A DNA stretch of 64,000 nt from Thalassospira tepidiphila MCCC 1A03514 (GCF_001662875.1 NZ_JPVZ01000009.1:1-64000); one strand, 5' to 3'; shown: positions 8,867 to 17,630, counted from the stretch's first letter. Notes: generated by a model not told the origin, from the sequence alone. A program made the numbers and translations.

Positions 8867-10330
8867 TCATGCCTTTTTGCGCGATGCCAGCCACAGTTCA
8901 CGCAAAACAGCCGGAAGATGTTCCGGAATGTCTTCGGCAATCAGGCCGGGGCCAATATCCGCCCCGCTTCGTGCATGAAGCCATACACCCATGCAAGCGG
9001 CGTCAAAACTGTCCATGCCTTGAGCCATCAAACCACCAATGATCCCGGCCAATACATCGCCCGATCCGGCGGTTGCCAGCCAAGGCACATCGACCGCACT
9101 GATGGCTGCCCGCCCGTCGGGGGCGGCAATCACCGTATCAGCCCCCTTGATCAGGACAGTGGCGCTGCAGCGTTTGGCCGCTGCGCGTGCCCGACAAAGC
9201 TTGTCACCGGTAATATCGGGAAACAGGCGGGCAAATTCGCCCTCATGCGGGGTCAGGACGGTCGGGCCTTGTACGGCAAAGCACAAGGTAGACGGATCTT
9301 CGGCAAAGCTTGTGAGTGCGTCGGCATCAAGCACCGTCGCCCGGCACAGATGCAAAAGTTTCAGAACAAGGGCACGGGTATCATCGCCCACCCCAAATCC
9401 CGGCCCGATGACAAAGGCATTATGACGACAGTCATTCACAAGCATATCAAACGCAGACATCGGGGCAGTCATGTTGCCCGGCGCATCGGATGCGTAGATC
9501 GGCAACGCCTGCGCATCTGCCACGATGGTCAGAAGCCCCACCCCGGATCGGCGTGCGGCACGCGCCACAAGGCGGGTTGCCCCGGTCATGGTAGCGCCAC
9601 CAAAGGCCAAAAGATGCCCGCGATGGTATTTGTGGCCTTCAAGCCCCGGCCAATGGATGCCTGCCCGCCACAAAACCGGATCGTTTCGCCAGCAGGCCGG
9701 CGCAATATCAAGCACCGTCTGATCGGTTATGCCGATATCGCGCACGGCCAGTTCACCGCACATCAAACGCCCCGGCAAAAGATAATGCCCGGGCTTTGCC
9801 CGACAAAACGTCACGGTCAGGTCCGCCTTGACTGCGACACCCAGAACCATACCGGTATTGCCATCAACCCCCGATGGCACATCGACCGCAACAACGCTGC
9901 ACGGGCTTGAATTGATTGTGGTGACAAGTTCGGCCAGATCACCGGTAATGGCGCGCGCAAGCCCGGCCCCGAAAATACAATCGACCACCAGATCCGCGCC
10001 AACAACAAGGGCCGGTGAAAGAAGTTCGGTCGCCCCTTCCCAACGGGCGGCATGCAGGGCGGCGTCCCCTTTTAGGTCAGCAGCATCGCCCATCAGACCC
10101 AAACGCACCGACCAGCCTTCATCGCGAAGAAGCTTGGCAATGGCAAAACCATCGCCGCCGTTATTGCCGGGGCCACACAACACAGATACGGAACGCGGTG
10201 ACCAGTGACGGATGATTTCCTCAAACACGGCGCGACCGGCATTTTGCATCAAAACGTCGCCGGGAATGCCGCCTTCGATCGTGCGGCGGTCTGCTTCGTA
10301 CATTTGATCGGTTGTCAGGATTTCAAACAT
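8867..10330 (-). CDS. nnr: Bifunctional NAD(P)HX epimerase / ADP-dependent NAD(P)HX dehydratase
   Basis: Repairs hydrated NADH and NADPH. The N-terminal YjeF_N epimerase domain (about 1-215) contains CGPGNNGGDGFAIAKLL and DCIFGAGL. The C-terminal ribokinase-fold dehydratase (about 225-480) contains GPGFGVGDDT, TVLTPHEGEFARL, VLIKGADTVIA and the nucleotide-site motif ATAGSGDVLAGIIGG. At 487 residues it is the usual length of the fused enzyme. The next gene downstream on this strand is malonyl-CoA decarboxylase, with about 150 bases between them. Confidence 0.95.
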   Translation of the reverse strand: MFEILTTDQMYEADRRTIEGGIPGDVLMQNAGRAVFEEIIRHWSPRSVSVLCGPGNNGGDGFAIAKLLRDEGWSVRLGLMGDAADLKGDAALHAARWEGATELLSPALVVGADLVVDCIFGAGLARAITGDLAELVTTINSSPCSVVAVDVPSGVDGNTGMVLGVAVKADLTVTFCRAKPGHYLLPGRLMCGELAVRDIGITDQTVLDIAPACWRNDPVLWRAGIHWPGLEGHKYHRGHLLAFGGATMTGATRLVARAARRSGVGLLTIVADAQALPIYASDAPGNMTAPMSAFDMLVNDCRHNAFVIGPGFGVGDDTRALVLKLLHLCRATVLDADALTSFAEDPSTLCFAVQGPTVLTPHEGEFARLFPDITGDKLCRARAAAKRCSATVLIKGADTVIAAPDGRAAISAVDVPWLATAGSGDVLAGIIGGLMAQGMDSFDAACMGVWLHARSGADIGPGLIAEDIPEHLPAVLRELWLASRKKA

Positions 10331-10525
10331 TTCACCCCGTCATCCTTGTCGTGAACTTCCGGTCTGCGTTGTGCATCAAGACAGCATTTAAAACAGGTCC
10401 AGTCGACTGTAGCCATTTAAATTTCACCCCACTATAGTGCAGCGAAATTCGCATGTCGGATAGTTGGCAGAAAGGCTGACCATCAGACCGCAACACGAAA
10501 CTTTCCGCAGCAAGGCTTTGCCCGC

Positions 10526-11776
10526 ATGCATGTAGTCGTCATGGGCGCCGGGGTCATCGGGACAACGGCGGCCTGGTATCTTTTGCAAAATGGTCATCAG
10601 GTTACGGTCATTGATCGTCGGCATGCCAGTGCGCAGGAAACAAGCTTTGCCAATGGCGGTCAGATTTCTGCCTGTCACGCAACCCCCTGGGCGAATGCAT
10701 CCACCCCGAAACAAATCCTCGGCTGGCTTGGCCGGGAAGAAGCACCGCTTCTGTTTCGGATGCGCTTTGACCCGCAGCTGTTTTCATGGGGCTTGCGGTT
10801 CTTGCGCAACTGCACCGATGCGCGGGCCAGGATCAATCTGGAAAAGGCGCTTCGGGTTGCGATCTATAGCCGCGATTGCCTGCGCACGCTTCGCGACGAG
10901 CTTGATCTTGAATACGATCATAGCACACGTGGCATCCTGCATATCTGCCGCACTGAGCAGGACATGGTCGCGGTCGAAAAGGCCACCGCCCAGATGCAGG
11001 AATACGGGCTTAAACGCAGACTTGTATCGTCCGAGGAATGCCTTACCATCGAACCGGCCCTGCGTGATGCCACCGCCCCGATCATTGGTGGCAGTTTTAC
11101 GCCCGATGACGAAAGCGGTGATGCGCGTAAATTCACCGAACGTCTGAGCGAACATTGCATCGCCAAGGGCGCATCGTTTCAGTTCAACACCAACATCACC
11201 GGCCTTGTCCATGATCAGGGCAAGATCACCTGTGTTCAAACAGACCAGGGTGACATCCATGCGGATGCCTTTCTGGTCTGTCTTGGCAGCTATAGCCCGC
11301 TGATGCTGGCCCCGCTTGGCATCAAATTGCCGATTTATCCGTGCAAGGGATACTCCATCAGTATCGATACCACCGGCTATTCCGGGGCACCGGAAACGGC
11401 CCTGATCGATGACAGTGTGAAAATGGTGTATTCACGACTTGGAACACATCTTAGGGTTGCCGGCACGGCAGAGCTTGATGGCTATAACCTTCGGATGTCG
11501 CCACGCCGACAAAAACTTATCGTTGATAAAGCACTGGAATTATTCCCGAATTCAGGTGATCGCTCCAGCATCGATTTCTGGTCGGGTTTGCGGCCGGTAA
11601 CGCCGGATTCTGCCCCTGTTCTTGGGGATACGAAGTATGCTAATCTATACCTTAATACGGGGCATGGGACGTTGGGTTGGACGATGAGTTGCGGATCAGC
11701 AAAAGCAGTCGCCGATCTCATCAGCGACAAGACCCCTGACATCTCTCTGACGGGGCTGGGTATCGACCGCTTTTAG
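10526..11776 (+). CDS. dadA: D-amino acid dehydrogenase (FAD-dependent)
   Basis: Deaminates D-amino acids to 2-oxo acids and passes electrons to the respiratory chain. The Rossmann motif VVMGAGVIGTTAAWYL is at the N-terminus. It is followed by SFANGGQISACHATPWA, a DadA signature, and at the C-terminus by FWSGLRPVTPDSAPVLG and LNTGHGTLGWTMSCGSAKA. The 416 residues match DadA. There is no racemase (dadX) next to it. A histidine kinase begins 17 bases after its stop, so the two are probably co-transcribed. The ribosome-binding site is weak. Confidence 0.92.
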   Translation: MHVVVMGAGVIGTTAAWYLLQNGHQVTVIDRRHASAQETSFANGGQISACHATPWANASTPKQILGWLGREEAPLLFRMRFDPQLFSWGLRFLRNCTDARARINLEKALRVAIYSRDCLRTLRDELDLEYDHSTRGILHICRTEQDMVAVEKATAQMQEYGLKRRLVSSEECLTIEPALRDATAPIIGGSFTPDDESGDARKFTERLSEHCIAKGASFQFNTNITGLVHDQGKITCVQTDQGDIHADAFLVCLGSYSPLMLAPLGIKLPIYPCKGYSISIDTTGYSGAPETALIDDSVKMVYSRLGTHLRVAGTAELDGYNLRMSPRRQKLIVDKALELFPNSGDRSSIDFWSGLRPVTPDSAPVLGDTKYANLYLNTGHGTLGWTMSCGSAKAVADLISDKTPDISLTGLGIDRF

Positions 11777-11793
11777 CGGACGACCTGATTATT

Positions 11794-12924
11794 ATGGGAT
11801 CACGGGCTGACATGACCAGCAACACACCAATTGGTTCAACCAATGTGCCATTGGCCGACCAGGTTGTTCTGAACGCCCTGCCCTATGCCGCCGTCATTTG
11901 TGATCGCAACGGCATCGTCATGCAATGTAACGAGGCCATCGCGCGTTTGATCGGCGTTTCGCGTGATCGCATGCTGGGCCGCAAGGCCGGTTTCATTTCC
12001 AAGGGCCTGATGAGCGACATCGAAGATGTGTTTTCTTCTGGCCGGACCTGGCGCGGCGATATCATTCTGGTCGGTGCCGCCAAGGAAAGCCACGTCTGCG
12101 ATCTGTCTATTGCGCCGCTTGAATATTGCCAGAACAATGAAACGCGCACCGCGGTGCTGATGACATTGCTTGAAAATGACCGTCAGGCACAGGCCGAACG
12201 CACCCTGATGGAGCAAAACCGCAATCAATCGGATGCCAACGCGTCAAAATCCGATTTTATCGCCAATATGGGCCATGAATTGCGCACCCCGCTTAATGCG
12301 ATTATCGGCAACTCCGAACTGATTGCGCATGGGGTTCTTGGCGATCTGCCCGACGGGTATCGCGAATGTGGCCGTGACGTTTACGAGGCGGGCAAGCATC
12401 TGCTTGAACTGGTCAATAATGTTTTGGATGTATCAAAACTGTCTGCCGGTTCGATGACCTTACAGCTTGAAGAGGCTGATCTTGGTTCGGTGATACGCGA
12501 TGCCGCCCGGCTTGTCGGGGATGATATTTCGCGTCGCAGCCATCAATTGGAATTCGATCTGCCGGATCAGCCGGTTTCGATGCTGTGTGACAAGCTGAAG
12601 CTCAAACAGATCCTGATCAATATCCTGAGTAACGCGGCAAAATTCACACCCGAACACGGCAAGATCCGCATCGGACTGACCACCACCGACGAAGACGTGA
12701 GTTTTGCGGTCGAGGATAATGGTGTCGGCATGAGCCCGAATGACATTCCCCGTGCGCTGGCCCGGTTCTCGCAGCTTCATCCATCCGGGGTGAAGGAAAG
12801 TGTCGGCACCGGTCTTGGCCTGCCGCTGGCCAAGCTTCTGGTCGAACTGCATGGCGGAAGGCTTAGTATCGAAAGCGATCTTGGCAAGGGCACGACCGTG
12901 CGCATTACCCTGCCCCGACCATAA
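11794..12924 (+). CDS. Cytosolic PAS-domain sensor histidine kinase
   Basis: An orphan sensor kinase of 376 residues with no transmembrane segment. It has a PAS domain (about 25-130), a short coiled coil, a HisKA domain with the phospho-acceptor H161 in MGHELRTPLNAIIGNSELI, and a HATPase domain with N box NILSNAAKF, G1 box VEDNGVGM and G2 box GTGLGLPLAK. Its kinase domain resembles PleC/DivJ-type alphaproteobacterial kinases. No response regulator is nearby. The start may instead be the ATG at 11812. Its location 17 bases after dadA suggests a shared transcript but not necessarily a shared function. Confidence 0.9.
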   Translation: MGSRADMTSNTPIGSTNVPLADQVVLNALPYAAVICDRNGIVMQCNEAIARLIGVSRDRMLGRKAGFISKGLMSDIEDVFSSGRTWRGDIILVGAAKESHVCDLSIAPLEYCQNNETRTAVLMTLLENDRQAQAERTLMEQNRNQSDANASKSDFIANMGHELRTPLNAIIGNSELIAHGVLGDLPDGYRECGRDVYEAGKHLLELVNNVLDVSKLSAGSMTLQLEEADLGSVIRDAARLVGDDISRRSHQLEFDLPDQPVSMLCDKLKLKQILINILSNAAKFTPEHGKIRIGLTTTDEDVSFAVEDNGVGMSPNDIPRALARFSQLHPSGVKESVGTGLGLPLAKLLVELHGGRLSIESDLGKGTTVRITLPRP

Positions 12925-12948
12925 CCTGATATCGTTAACTCTATGTTG

Positions 12949-12987
12949 CAAAAGACCCGCCCGGACATGTCCGAGGCGGGTCTTTTG
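12949..12987. terminator. Bidirectional terminator between the PAS kinase and the copper operon
   Basis: An 11-bp stem (12951-12961 with 12975-12985) contains a further inner cggacatgtccg pairing and has A/T runs on both sides. It lies between two convergent genes, ending the dadA-kinase unit on the plus strand and the copA-cueR-cytochrome unit on the minus strand. Confidence 0.9.
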
Positions 12988-12998
12988 ATCTTCAGGCC

Positions 12999-13475
12999 TT
13001 AATGGGCCGCAGATTGATTGATCTGGTCGTGCCGCGCGATGACGTCCTTGGGCCAGCGGCTTTTGATATAAGACAGGCTGGCAATGATTTCCTCGTCGCT
13101 CAGCACGCCCTCATAACCCTGCATGGCCGATTTATAGTCACCCCCGGCCATTGCTGCCGGTCCGTATTTGGTTAGTTCAAACAACACCTGATCGGGGTGA
13201 TGCCAGGTGTGCCCGGTTTCATCATGAGGCGGTGCCGGAAGCAAACCGTCAGGACCGCGTTCCCGCCAATTGGCTTCGCCCTCAAGTCTTGCACCGTGGC
13301 AGGAAGCACAGTTTGCGTCATAGATCTTCTTGCCCTGCGCCACCAGTTGCAGATCACCGGGACGCAACGACACATCCTGATCCGCGATCGCATCCGGGCC
13401 AAAGAACGTGACGATGCCATACATAATCGCCGCACCGACAAGGGCGCCAAGCGCCATAACACCTTTATTCTTCAA
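12999..13475 (-). CDS. Membrane-anchored c-type cytochrome in the copper operon
   Basis: A 158-residue single-haem cytochrome c. An N-terminal hydrophobic segment (about 7-25) anchors it in the membrane or serves as its export signal. The haem motif is C56-A-S-C59-H60 and the likely axial methionine is M118 in MQGYEGVLSDEEI. It also has a histidine-rich stretch (HDETGHTWHH, about 84-93). The start codon is TTG with AGAGAA upstream. It is the third gene after copA and cueR on the same strand and so probably shares the CueR-controlled promoter. The redox role in copper stress is not known from the sequence. Confidence 0.88.
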   Translation of the reverse strand: MKNKGVMALGALVGAAIMYGIVTFFGPDAIADQDVSLRPGDLQLVAQGKKIYDANCASCHGARLEGEANWRERGPDGLLPAPPHDETGHTWHHPDQVLFELTKYGPAAMAGGDYKSAMQGYEGVLSDEEIIASLSYIKSRWPKDVIARHDQINQSAAH

Positions 13476-13505
13476 TGTGTTCTCTCATTCATCTGTGTTT
13501 CGGGA

Positions 13506-13895
13506 TCACGCCTTGCGGGCGAGATCATTGATGATCGGGCAGTTCGGACGATCATCGCCATGACAGGACTGCACAAGGTCGGAAAGTGTATCGCGCAGGC
13601 TTTGAAGTTCGGCGATCTTGCGTTCGATCTCTGCCAGATGGGTTTTGGCGATTTCCTTTACATCGGAAGAGGCACGGTTGCGGTCCTCGTAAAGTGACAG
13701 CAACACCCGGCAATCTTCGACCGAAAACCCCAGCCCGCGGGCACGTTGCAGGAACCGCAATTTGTGCAGATCGTTTTCGTCATAGTCACGATACCCGTTG
13801 GCCAGGCGCCCCGGCGAAACCAGACCGATATCCTCGTAATAACGGATGGTTTTCGCCGGAAGTCCGCATTCAGTCGCGGCGTCAGAAATGTTCAT
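13506..13895 (-). CDS. cueR: Cu(I)-responsive MerR-family regulator CueR/HmrR
   Basis: Activates copper-efflux genes by unwinding promoters with a long spacer. The MerR helix-turn-helix lies at residues 1-40 (TIRYYEDIGLVSP), a dimerisation helix at about 75-105, and the metal-binding loop has C111 and C119 in CHGDDRPNCP, the CueR spacing for monovalent copper, silver or gold. The 129-residue length is typical. AGGAGAGG precedes the ATG. It starts 9 bases after the copA stop, so it is co-transcribed with its target; its operator is at 16423-16445 in front of copA. Confidence 0.94.
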   Translation of the reverse strand: MNISDAATECGLPAKTIRYYEDIGLVSPGRLANGYRDYDENDLHKLRFLQRARGLGFSVEDCRVLLSLYEDRNRASSDVKEIAKTHLAEIERKIAELQSLRDTLSDLVQSCHGDDRPNCPIINDLARKA

Positions 13896-13904
13896 CGCCC
13901 TCTC

Positions 13905-16376
13905 CTATTTCCGGACTGTCCAGCGCCGCAATGTCAGCGAGTTACCAACAACCGAGACGGAGCTGAGCGCCATCGCCGCACCGGCAATCGCCGGGCTAAG
14001 CACGCCGAATGCTGCCAACGGAACACCCACCACGTTATAGGCAAAGGCCCAGAACAGGTTCTGTGCGATTTTGCGGCGCGTGGCGATCGAAATATCGATC
14101 GCGGCAGACACAAGTGCCGGATCAGACCGCATCAGGGTGATGCCAGCCGTTTCCATGGCAACATCGGTGCCACCACCCATGGCAATACCGACATCGGCGG
14201 CGGCCAATGCAGGCGCATCATTGATGCCGTCACCAACCATGGCGACATGACGGCCTTCCTTGCGGAGTTTTTCGACTTCACGCGCCTTGTCCTGCGGGCG
14301 AATACGGCCTTCGCCGCGTTCCAGGCCAAGTTCGCGTGCCACGTGGCTTGCGACATCCTGACTGTCACCCGACAACATGATCGATGAAATGCCGCGTGCC
14401 TTCAGATCGGCAATCGCCTGTTTGGCACCTTCACGAATGCGATCCTCAAGGGTCAGGTAACCGGCAAACGTACCATCAATCGCAACCAGAATAACGGTTC
14501 TGCCTTCGCCTTCGTGTTTCTTGATGTCCTTTGCCAGATCCTGTGGTGGACCTGCGATATCAAGATCACTCAGCAAGGCTTCGCTGCCAATCGCGATCTT
14601 GTGCTTTTCAACATCGGCCATGACACCGGCACCGGTTTTGCCCTTGAAGTTATCGATATCGGGCAGTGATACACCTTCATCCTTGGCAATCGAGACAACC
14701 GCACGCGCCAGGGGATGCTCGCTGGCGGCCTGAACGGCTGCTGTCAGGCGCAGCAACTCATTACGGTCAACACCCTCAACCGGGCAGATATCGCGTACGG
14801 TCGGCGTACCTTCCGTCAGGGTGCCGGTTTTATCAAAGATGACGGTATCGACATTGTGGGCCTGTTCAAGCGCCTCGAAATTACGGATCAGAATTCCGTT
14901 GCGTGCAGCACTGCCGGTACCGGCCACCAGCGCAGTCGGCGTTGCCAGACCAAGCGCACAAGGACATGCAATCACCAGCACCGACACCGCGGCAACGATC
15001 GATGCCTCTGCGCCAAAGCCGGTAAACAACCAGGCGCCCAGGGTCAGCAGAGCAACAACAACTACAATCGGCACGAACACGGCCGATACCCGGTCGACAA
15101 GCTTCTGAACCGGGGCCTTTCCGGTCTGGGCCTTTTCAACCAGGCGAATGATGCGCGACAGCGTCGTATCATCGCCAACCGCACTGACTTCGATATCAAG
15201 GCGTCCGGTACCATTCACAGCGCCACCAACGACAGTATCACCACTAACACGTGCCACAGGTCGGGTTTCCCCGGTGATCAGGCTTTCATCCAGTTCACTT
15301 TCACCGGCATGAACCTTGCCATCGACCGGCACACGTTCGCCCGGCAAAACGCGAACGATATCACCGACCGAAAGACTTTCAATCGCGACATCCTGTTCGC
15401 CTTCACCGGCGACCACCTTGCGCGCACGCCGTGGGCGCAGTGCCATCAATTCACGAATGGCGGCTGATGCCCCGCGCTTGGCGCGTTCTTCCATGATTTT
15501 ACCCGCAAGGATCAGGGTAATGATCGCAGCCGATGCTTCGAAATAAAGATGGGTCTGACCGGCATTGGCCGTCAGCATGTTATAGAGGCTGAGGAAATAG
15601 GCCGCCGATGTCCCGAGTGCGACCAGCACATCCATATTGGCACTGCGATGGCGCAGGGCCGCGTAAGCCCCCTGATAGAAGCGCGCACCAATATAGAACT
15701 GAACCGGGGTTGCAAGCGCAAGTTCAACCCATGCCGGCAGATGATAGGACACACCAAGGTTCATCCAGACCATCTGCAAAACCAGTGGTGCGGTCAGCAA
15801 TGCCGATACCGCAAGAAGGATCAGGGACTTGTCCTGTTTCTTTTCGTTGCGTGTCGCCTCGTCTGCATCACCGTCTTCGGATCCGGATTTGTTGCGTGAC
15901 GTTGCGTGATAGCCGGCATCCTCGATCGCCTTGATCGCGATGGCATCATTGACCTTGCCCGAAAGGGCCGAGATATCGGCACGTTCCAGCGCGAAATTGA
16001 CGCTTGCCGTGGTGACGCCCGGCAATGCCGAAAGTGCCTTTTCAACCCGCAAAGCGCAGTTCGCGCATGTCATGCCATCGACATCAAAGGAAAGCTGCTG
16101 GGTCACGACGCTATAGCCTGAATCCGCGACCGCCTCGGCGATTTTGGATGTATCAAGCTTGCTGTCATCAAAGTGCACATTTGCACTGTTAAGCGCAAAG
16201 TTCACGGTGACATCAGAAACACCATCGAGACCAGCAATGGCCTTTTCAACGCGGCCTGCACAGTTTGCACAGGTCATGCCTTCGATCTCGAGGTTCACTT
16301 CGCTGGTATTGGCAGTCGGCTGCACGGATGCCCCACCGCCTGCTGCGGTATCGTACTCGTCTGTTCGGCGATCCAT
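13905..16376 (-). CDS. copA: Copper-exporting P1B-type ATPase
   Basis: Pumps Cu(I) out of the cytosol. Two N-terminal heavy-metal domains each carry GMTCANC (about residues 35 and 105). The membrane part includes the transport site CPCALGLATP. The cytosolic domains include the actuator loop LITGETRPV, the phosphorylation site DKTGTLTEG and the hinge GDGINDAPAL. With the ATG at 16376 it has 823 residues, normal for two-domain CopA. The GTG at 16385 is in frame, but GAGG lies 8 bases before the ATG, which I therefore chose. It is the first gene of a copper operon under CueR. Confidence 0.96.
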   Translation of the reverse strand: MDRRTDEYDTAAGGGASVQPTANTSEVNLEIEGMTCANCAGRVEKAIAGLDGVSDVTVNFALNSANVHFDDSKLDTSKIAEAVADSGYSVVTQQLSFDVDGMTCANCALRVEKALSALPGVTTASVNFALERADISALSGKVNDAIAIKAIEDAGYHATSRNKSGSEDGDADEATRNEKKQDKSLILLAVSALLTAPLVLQMVWMNLGVSYHLPAWVELALATPVQFYIGARFYQGAYAALRHRSANMDVLVALGTSAAYFLSLYNMLTANAGQTHLYFEASAAIITLILAGKIMEERAKRGASAAIRELMALRPRRARKVVAGEGEQDVAIESLSVGDIVRVLPGERVPVDGKVHAGESELDESLITGETRPVARVSGDTVVGGAVNGTGRLDIEVSAVGDDTTLSRIIRLVEKAQTGKAPVQKLVDRVSAVFVPIVVVVALLTLGAWLFTGFGAEASIVAAVSVLVIACPCALGLATPTALVAGTGSAARNGILIRNFEALEQAHNVDTVIFDKTGTLTEGTPTVRDICPVEGVDRNELLRLTAAVQAASEHPLARAVVSIAKDEGVSLPDIDNFKGKTGAGVMADVEKHKIAIGSEALLSDLDIAGPPQDLAKDIKKHEGEGRTVILVAIDGTFAGYLTLEDRIREGAKQAIADLKARGISSIMLSGDSQDVASHVARELGLERGEGRIRPQDKAREVEKLRKEGRHVAMVGDGINDAPALAAADVGIAMGGGTDVAMETAGITLMRSDPALVSAAIDISIATRRKIAQNLFWAFAYNVVGVPLAAFGVLSPAIAGAAMALSSVSVVGNSLTLRRWTVRK

Positions 16377-16416
16377 ATCACGCACCTCAAAAAGGGGTTA
16401 TTACAAGATATGGGGC

Positions 16417-16447
16417 ACGATAGACCTTCCAGCAACTGGAAGGTCAA
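16417..16447 (-). promoter_or_regulatory. CueR-type promoter and operator of the copA operon
   Basis: On the minus strand a -35 TTGACC (16442-16447) and a -10 TATCGT (16417-16422) are separated by exactly 19 bases. The spacer lies in a palindrome (16423-16445) with arms GACCTTCCAG and CTGGAAGGTC around a 3-base centre. A 19-bp spacer and ACCTTCC/GGAAGGT arms are the established hallmarks of CueR-controlled promoters. The site lies about 40 bases upstream of the copA start. Confidence 0.93.
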
Positions 16448-16494
16448 GATAAAAAAGCGATATATAAAAATGCAGAGCTAAGCCTCTGATACCA

Positions 16495-16523
16495 AAAAGA
16501 AAGCCCCGGACATTGCCGGGGCC
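16495..16523 (-). terminator. Terminator of the bacterioferritin operon
   Basis: A 7-bp G+C-rich stem (16503-16509 with 16516-16522) lies 28 bases after the last bacterioferritin stop and is followed on the minus strand by a T-rich run. Confidence 0.8.
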
Positions 16524-16550
16524 TTCTGAAAATTGTTTGCTGGCTTATGA

Positions 16551-17042
16551 TCAGCCTTCCGGGCTTGGTTCCCCGGCTGCGCGGAACTGGATGTAGTTCG
16601 GCAGGCCCATCATGTCGATCAGACGGATCTGCTGTTCCAGCCAATAGGCGTGATCTTCTTCGCTGTCATCAAGCAGGGCGACCAGCATCTGACGGGTCTG
16701 GAAATCGTCCTCTGCTTCGGCGATCTTGATCGCCTTTTTCAGAAGATTGATCACATGATATTCGTGTTCGAGATCGTTTTTCATCATCTCGGGCACGGTT
16801 TTGCCGATCTTGATCGGTTCGCGCGATGCGGTATCGGGCACGCCTTCAAGGAACAGGATACGCTCGATCAGACGCTTTGCGTGTTCAAGCTCCTCATCCT
16901 TTTCGTGATGCATGCGTTCGTACAGCGAATGCAGGCCCCAATCGGCATACATTTCAGCATGTGTGTTGTACTGATCCGCCGCCGACAGTTCGGCAGTGAG
17001 CTGTTTGTTCAGCGCGGCGAGGACCTTTTTACTACCCTTCAT
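16551..17042 (-). CDS. bfr: Bacterioferritin subunit with ferroxidase centre, lacking the haem methionine
   Basis: An iron-storage subunit of 163 residues, a four-helix bundle that assembles into a 24-subunit shell. By alignment to E. coli Bfr the di-iron ferroxidase ligands are present: E18, E51, H54, E94, then E128 and H131 (shifted by one). The haem-binding methionine 52 is replaced by leucine. It lies 21 bases downstream of a second bfr that shows the opposite pattern, so the two very likely co-assemble. AGGAG precedes the start by 9 bases. Confidence 0.95.
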   Translation of the reverse strand: MKGSKKVLAALNKQLTAELSAADQYNTHAEMYADWGLHSLYERMHHEKDEELEHAKRLIERILFLEGVPDTASREPIKIGKTVPEMMKNDLEHEYHVINLLKKAIKIAEAEDDFQTRQMLVALLDDSEEDHAYWLEQQIRLIDMMGLPNYIQFRAAGEPSPEG

Positions 17043-17063
17043 GGCGTAATACTCCTGATCTGG

Positions 17064-17543
17064 TTAGTCGCCGTCGCCTGAACGGCTCTGGATGTAGTTT
17101 GCAATCCCGACATTTTCGAGCTGCCATTCTTCAGTCTCAAGCCAATCAACGTGCTCTTCCTGTTCTTCCAGGAATTTCACAAGCAGATCGCGCGTCACAA
17201 AGTCTTCGGCCTTTTCACAGGCGGTGATGGCTTCGCGCAGAAGCGGCAGAGACGCCAATTCAAACTTCATGTCACAACTGATGATCTCTTCGACATTTTC
17301 GCCGATCATCAGTTTGTTGAGGTTCTGGAGGTTGGGAAGACCTTCAAGAAACAGAATGCGCTCAATCGTGTCGTCAGCGCGTTTCATTTCCTTGATCGAG
17401 AGCTTGTACTCATACTCGCCCATTTCTTCCACGCCCCAGTCCCGCAGCATTCTGGCATGCAGGAAATACTGGTTAATCGCAGTCAACTGGTTGGTCAGAA
17501 TGCGATTAAGATATGTGATGATCTTGGGATCACCTTTCATCAT
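17064..17543 (-). CDS. bfr: Bacterioferritin subunit with haem methionine but degenerate ferroxidase centre
   Basis: The haem-binding partner of the pair. Numbered from the second of two adjacent ATGs (17540), Met52 is present, while ferroxidase positions are altered: Q18 for Glu, R54 for His and Q127 for Glu (E51, E94 and H130 remain). The protein is therefore expected to bind haem at the dimer interface but not to oxidise iron well alone. An upstream in-frame start at 17585 is unlikely because AGGAGA sits just before the ATG pair at 17543/17540. It is the first gene of the two-gene operon, behind a Fur-box-like site. Confidence 0.94.
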   Translation of the reverse strand: MMKGDPKIITYLNRILTNQLTAINQYFLHARMLRDWGVEEMGEYEYKLSIKEMKRADDTIERILFLEGLPNLQNLNKLMIGENVEEIISCDMKFELASLPLLREAITACEKAEDFVTRDLLVKFLEEQEEHVDWLETEEWQLENVGIANYIQSRSGDGD

Positions 17544-17615
17544 GGCTCTCCTGATGGTTGGGCTATGCAGATAGTGGGAATCCACCCGGCTTGTTTCAAG
17601 GAAAAAACGCGCCTT

Positions 17616-17630
17616 TGATTACCATTATCA
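17616..17630 (-). promoter_or_regulatory. Fur-box-like site upstream of the bacterioferritin operon
   Basis: The minus strand reads TGATAATGGTAATCA. Compared with the 7-1-7 Fur consensus TGATAAT-N-ATTATCA it matches 12 of 14 positions, the left half perfectly. It lies about 73 bases upstream of the first bacterioferritin ATG. Iron-dependent control of bfr is common; whether Fur represses or activates here cannot be told, and other iron regulators of alphaproteobacteria (Irr, RirA) use different motifs. Confidence 0.55.
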
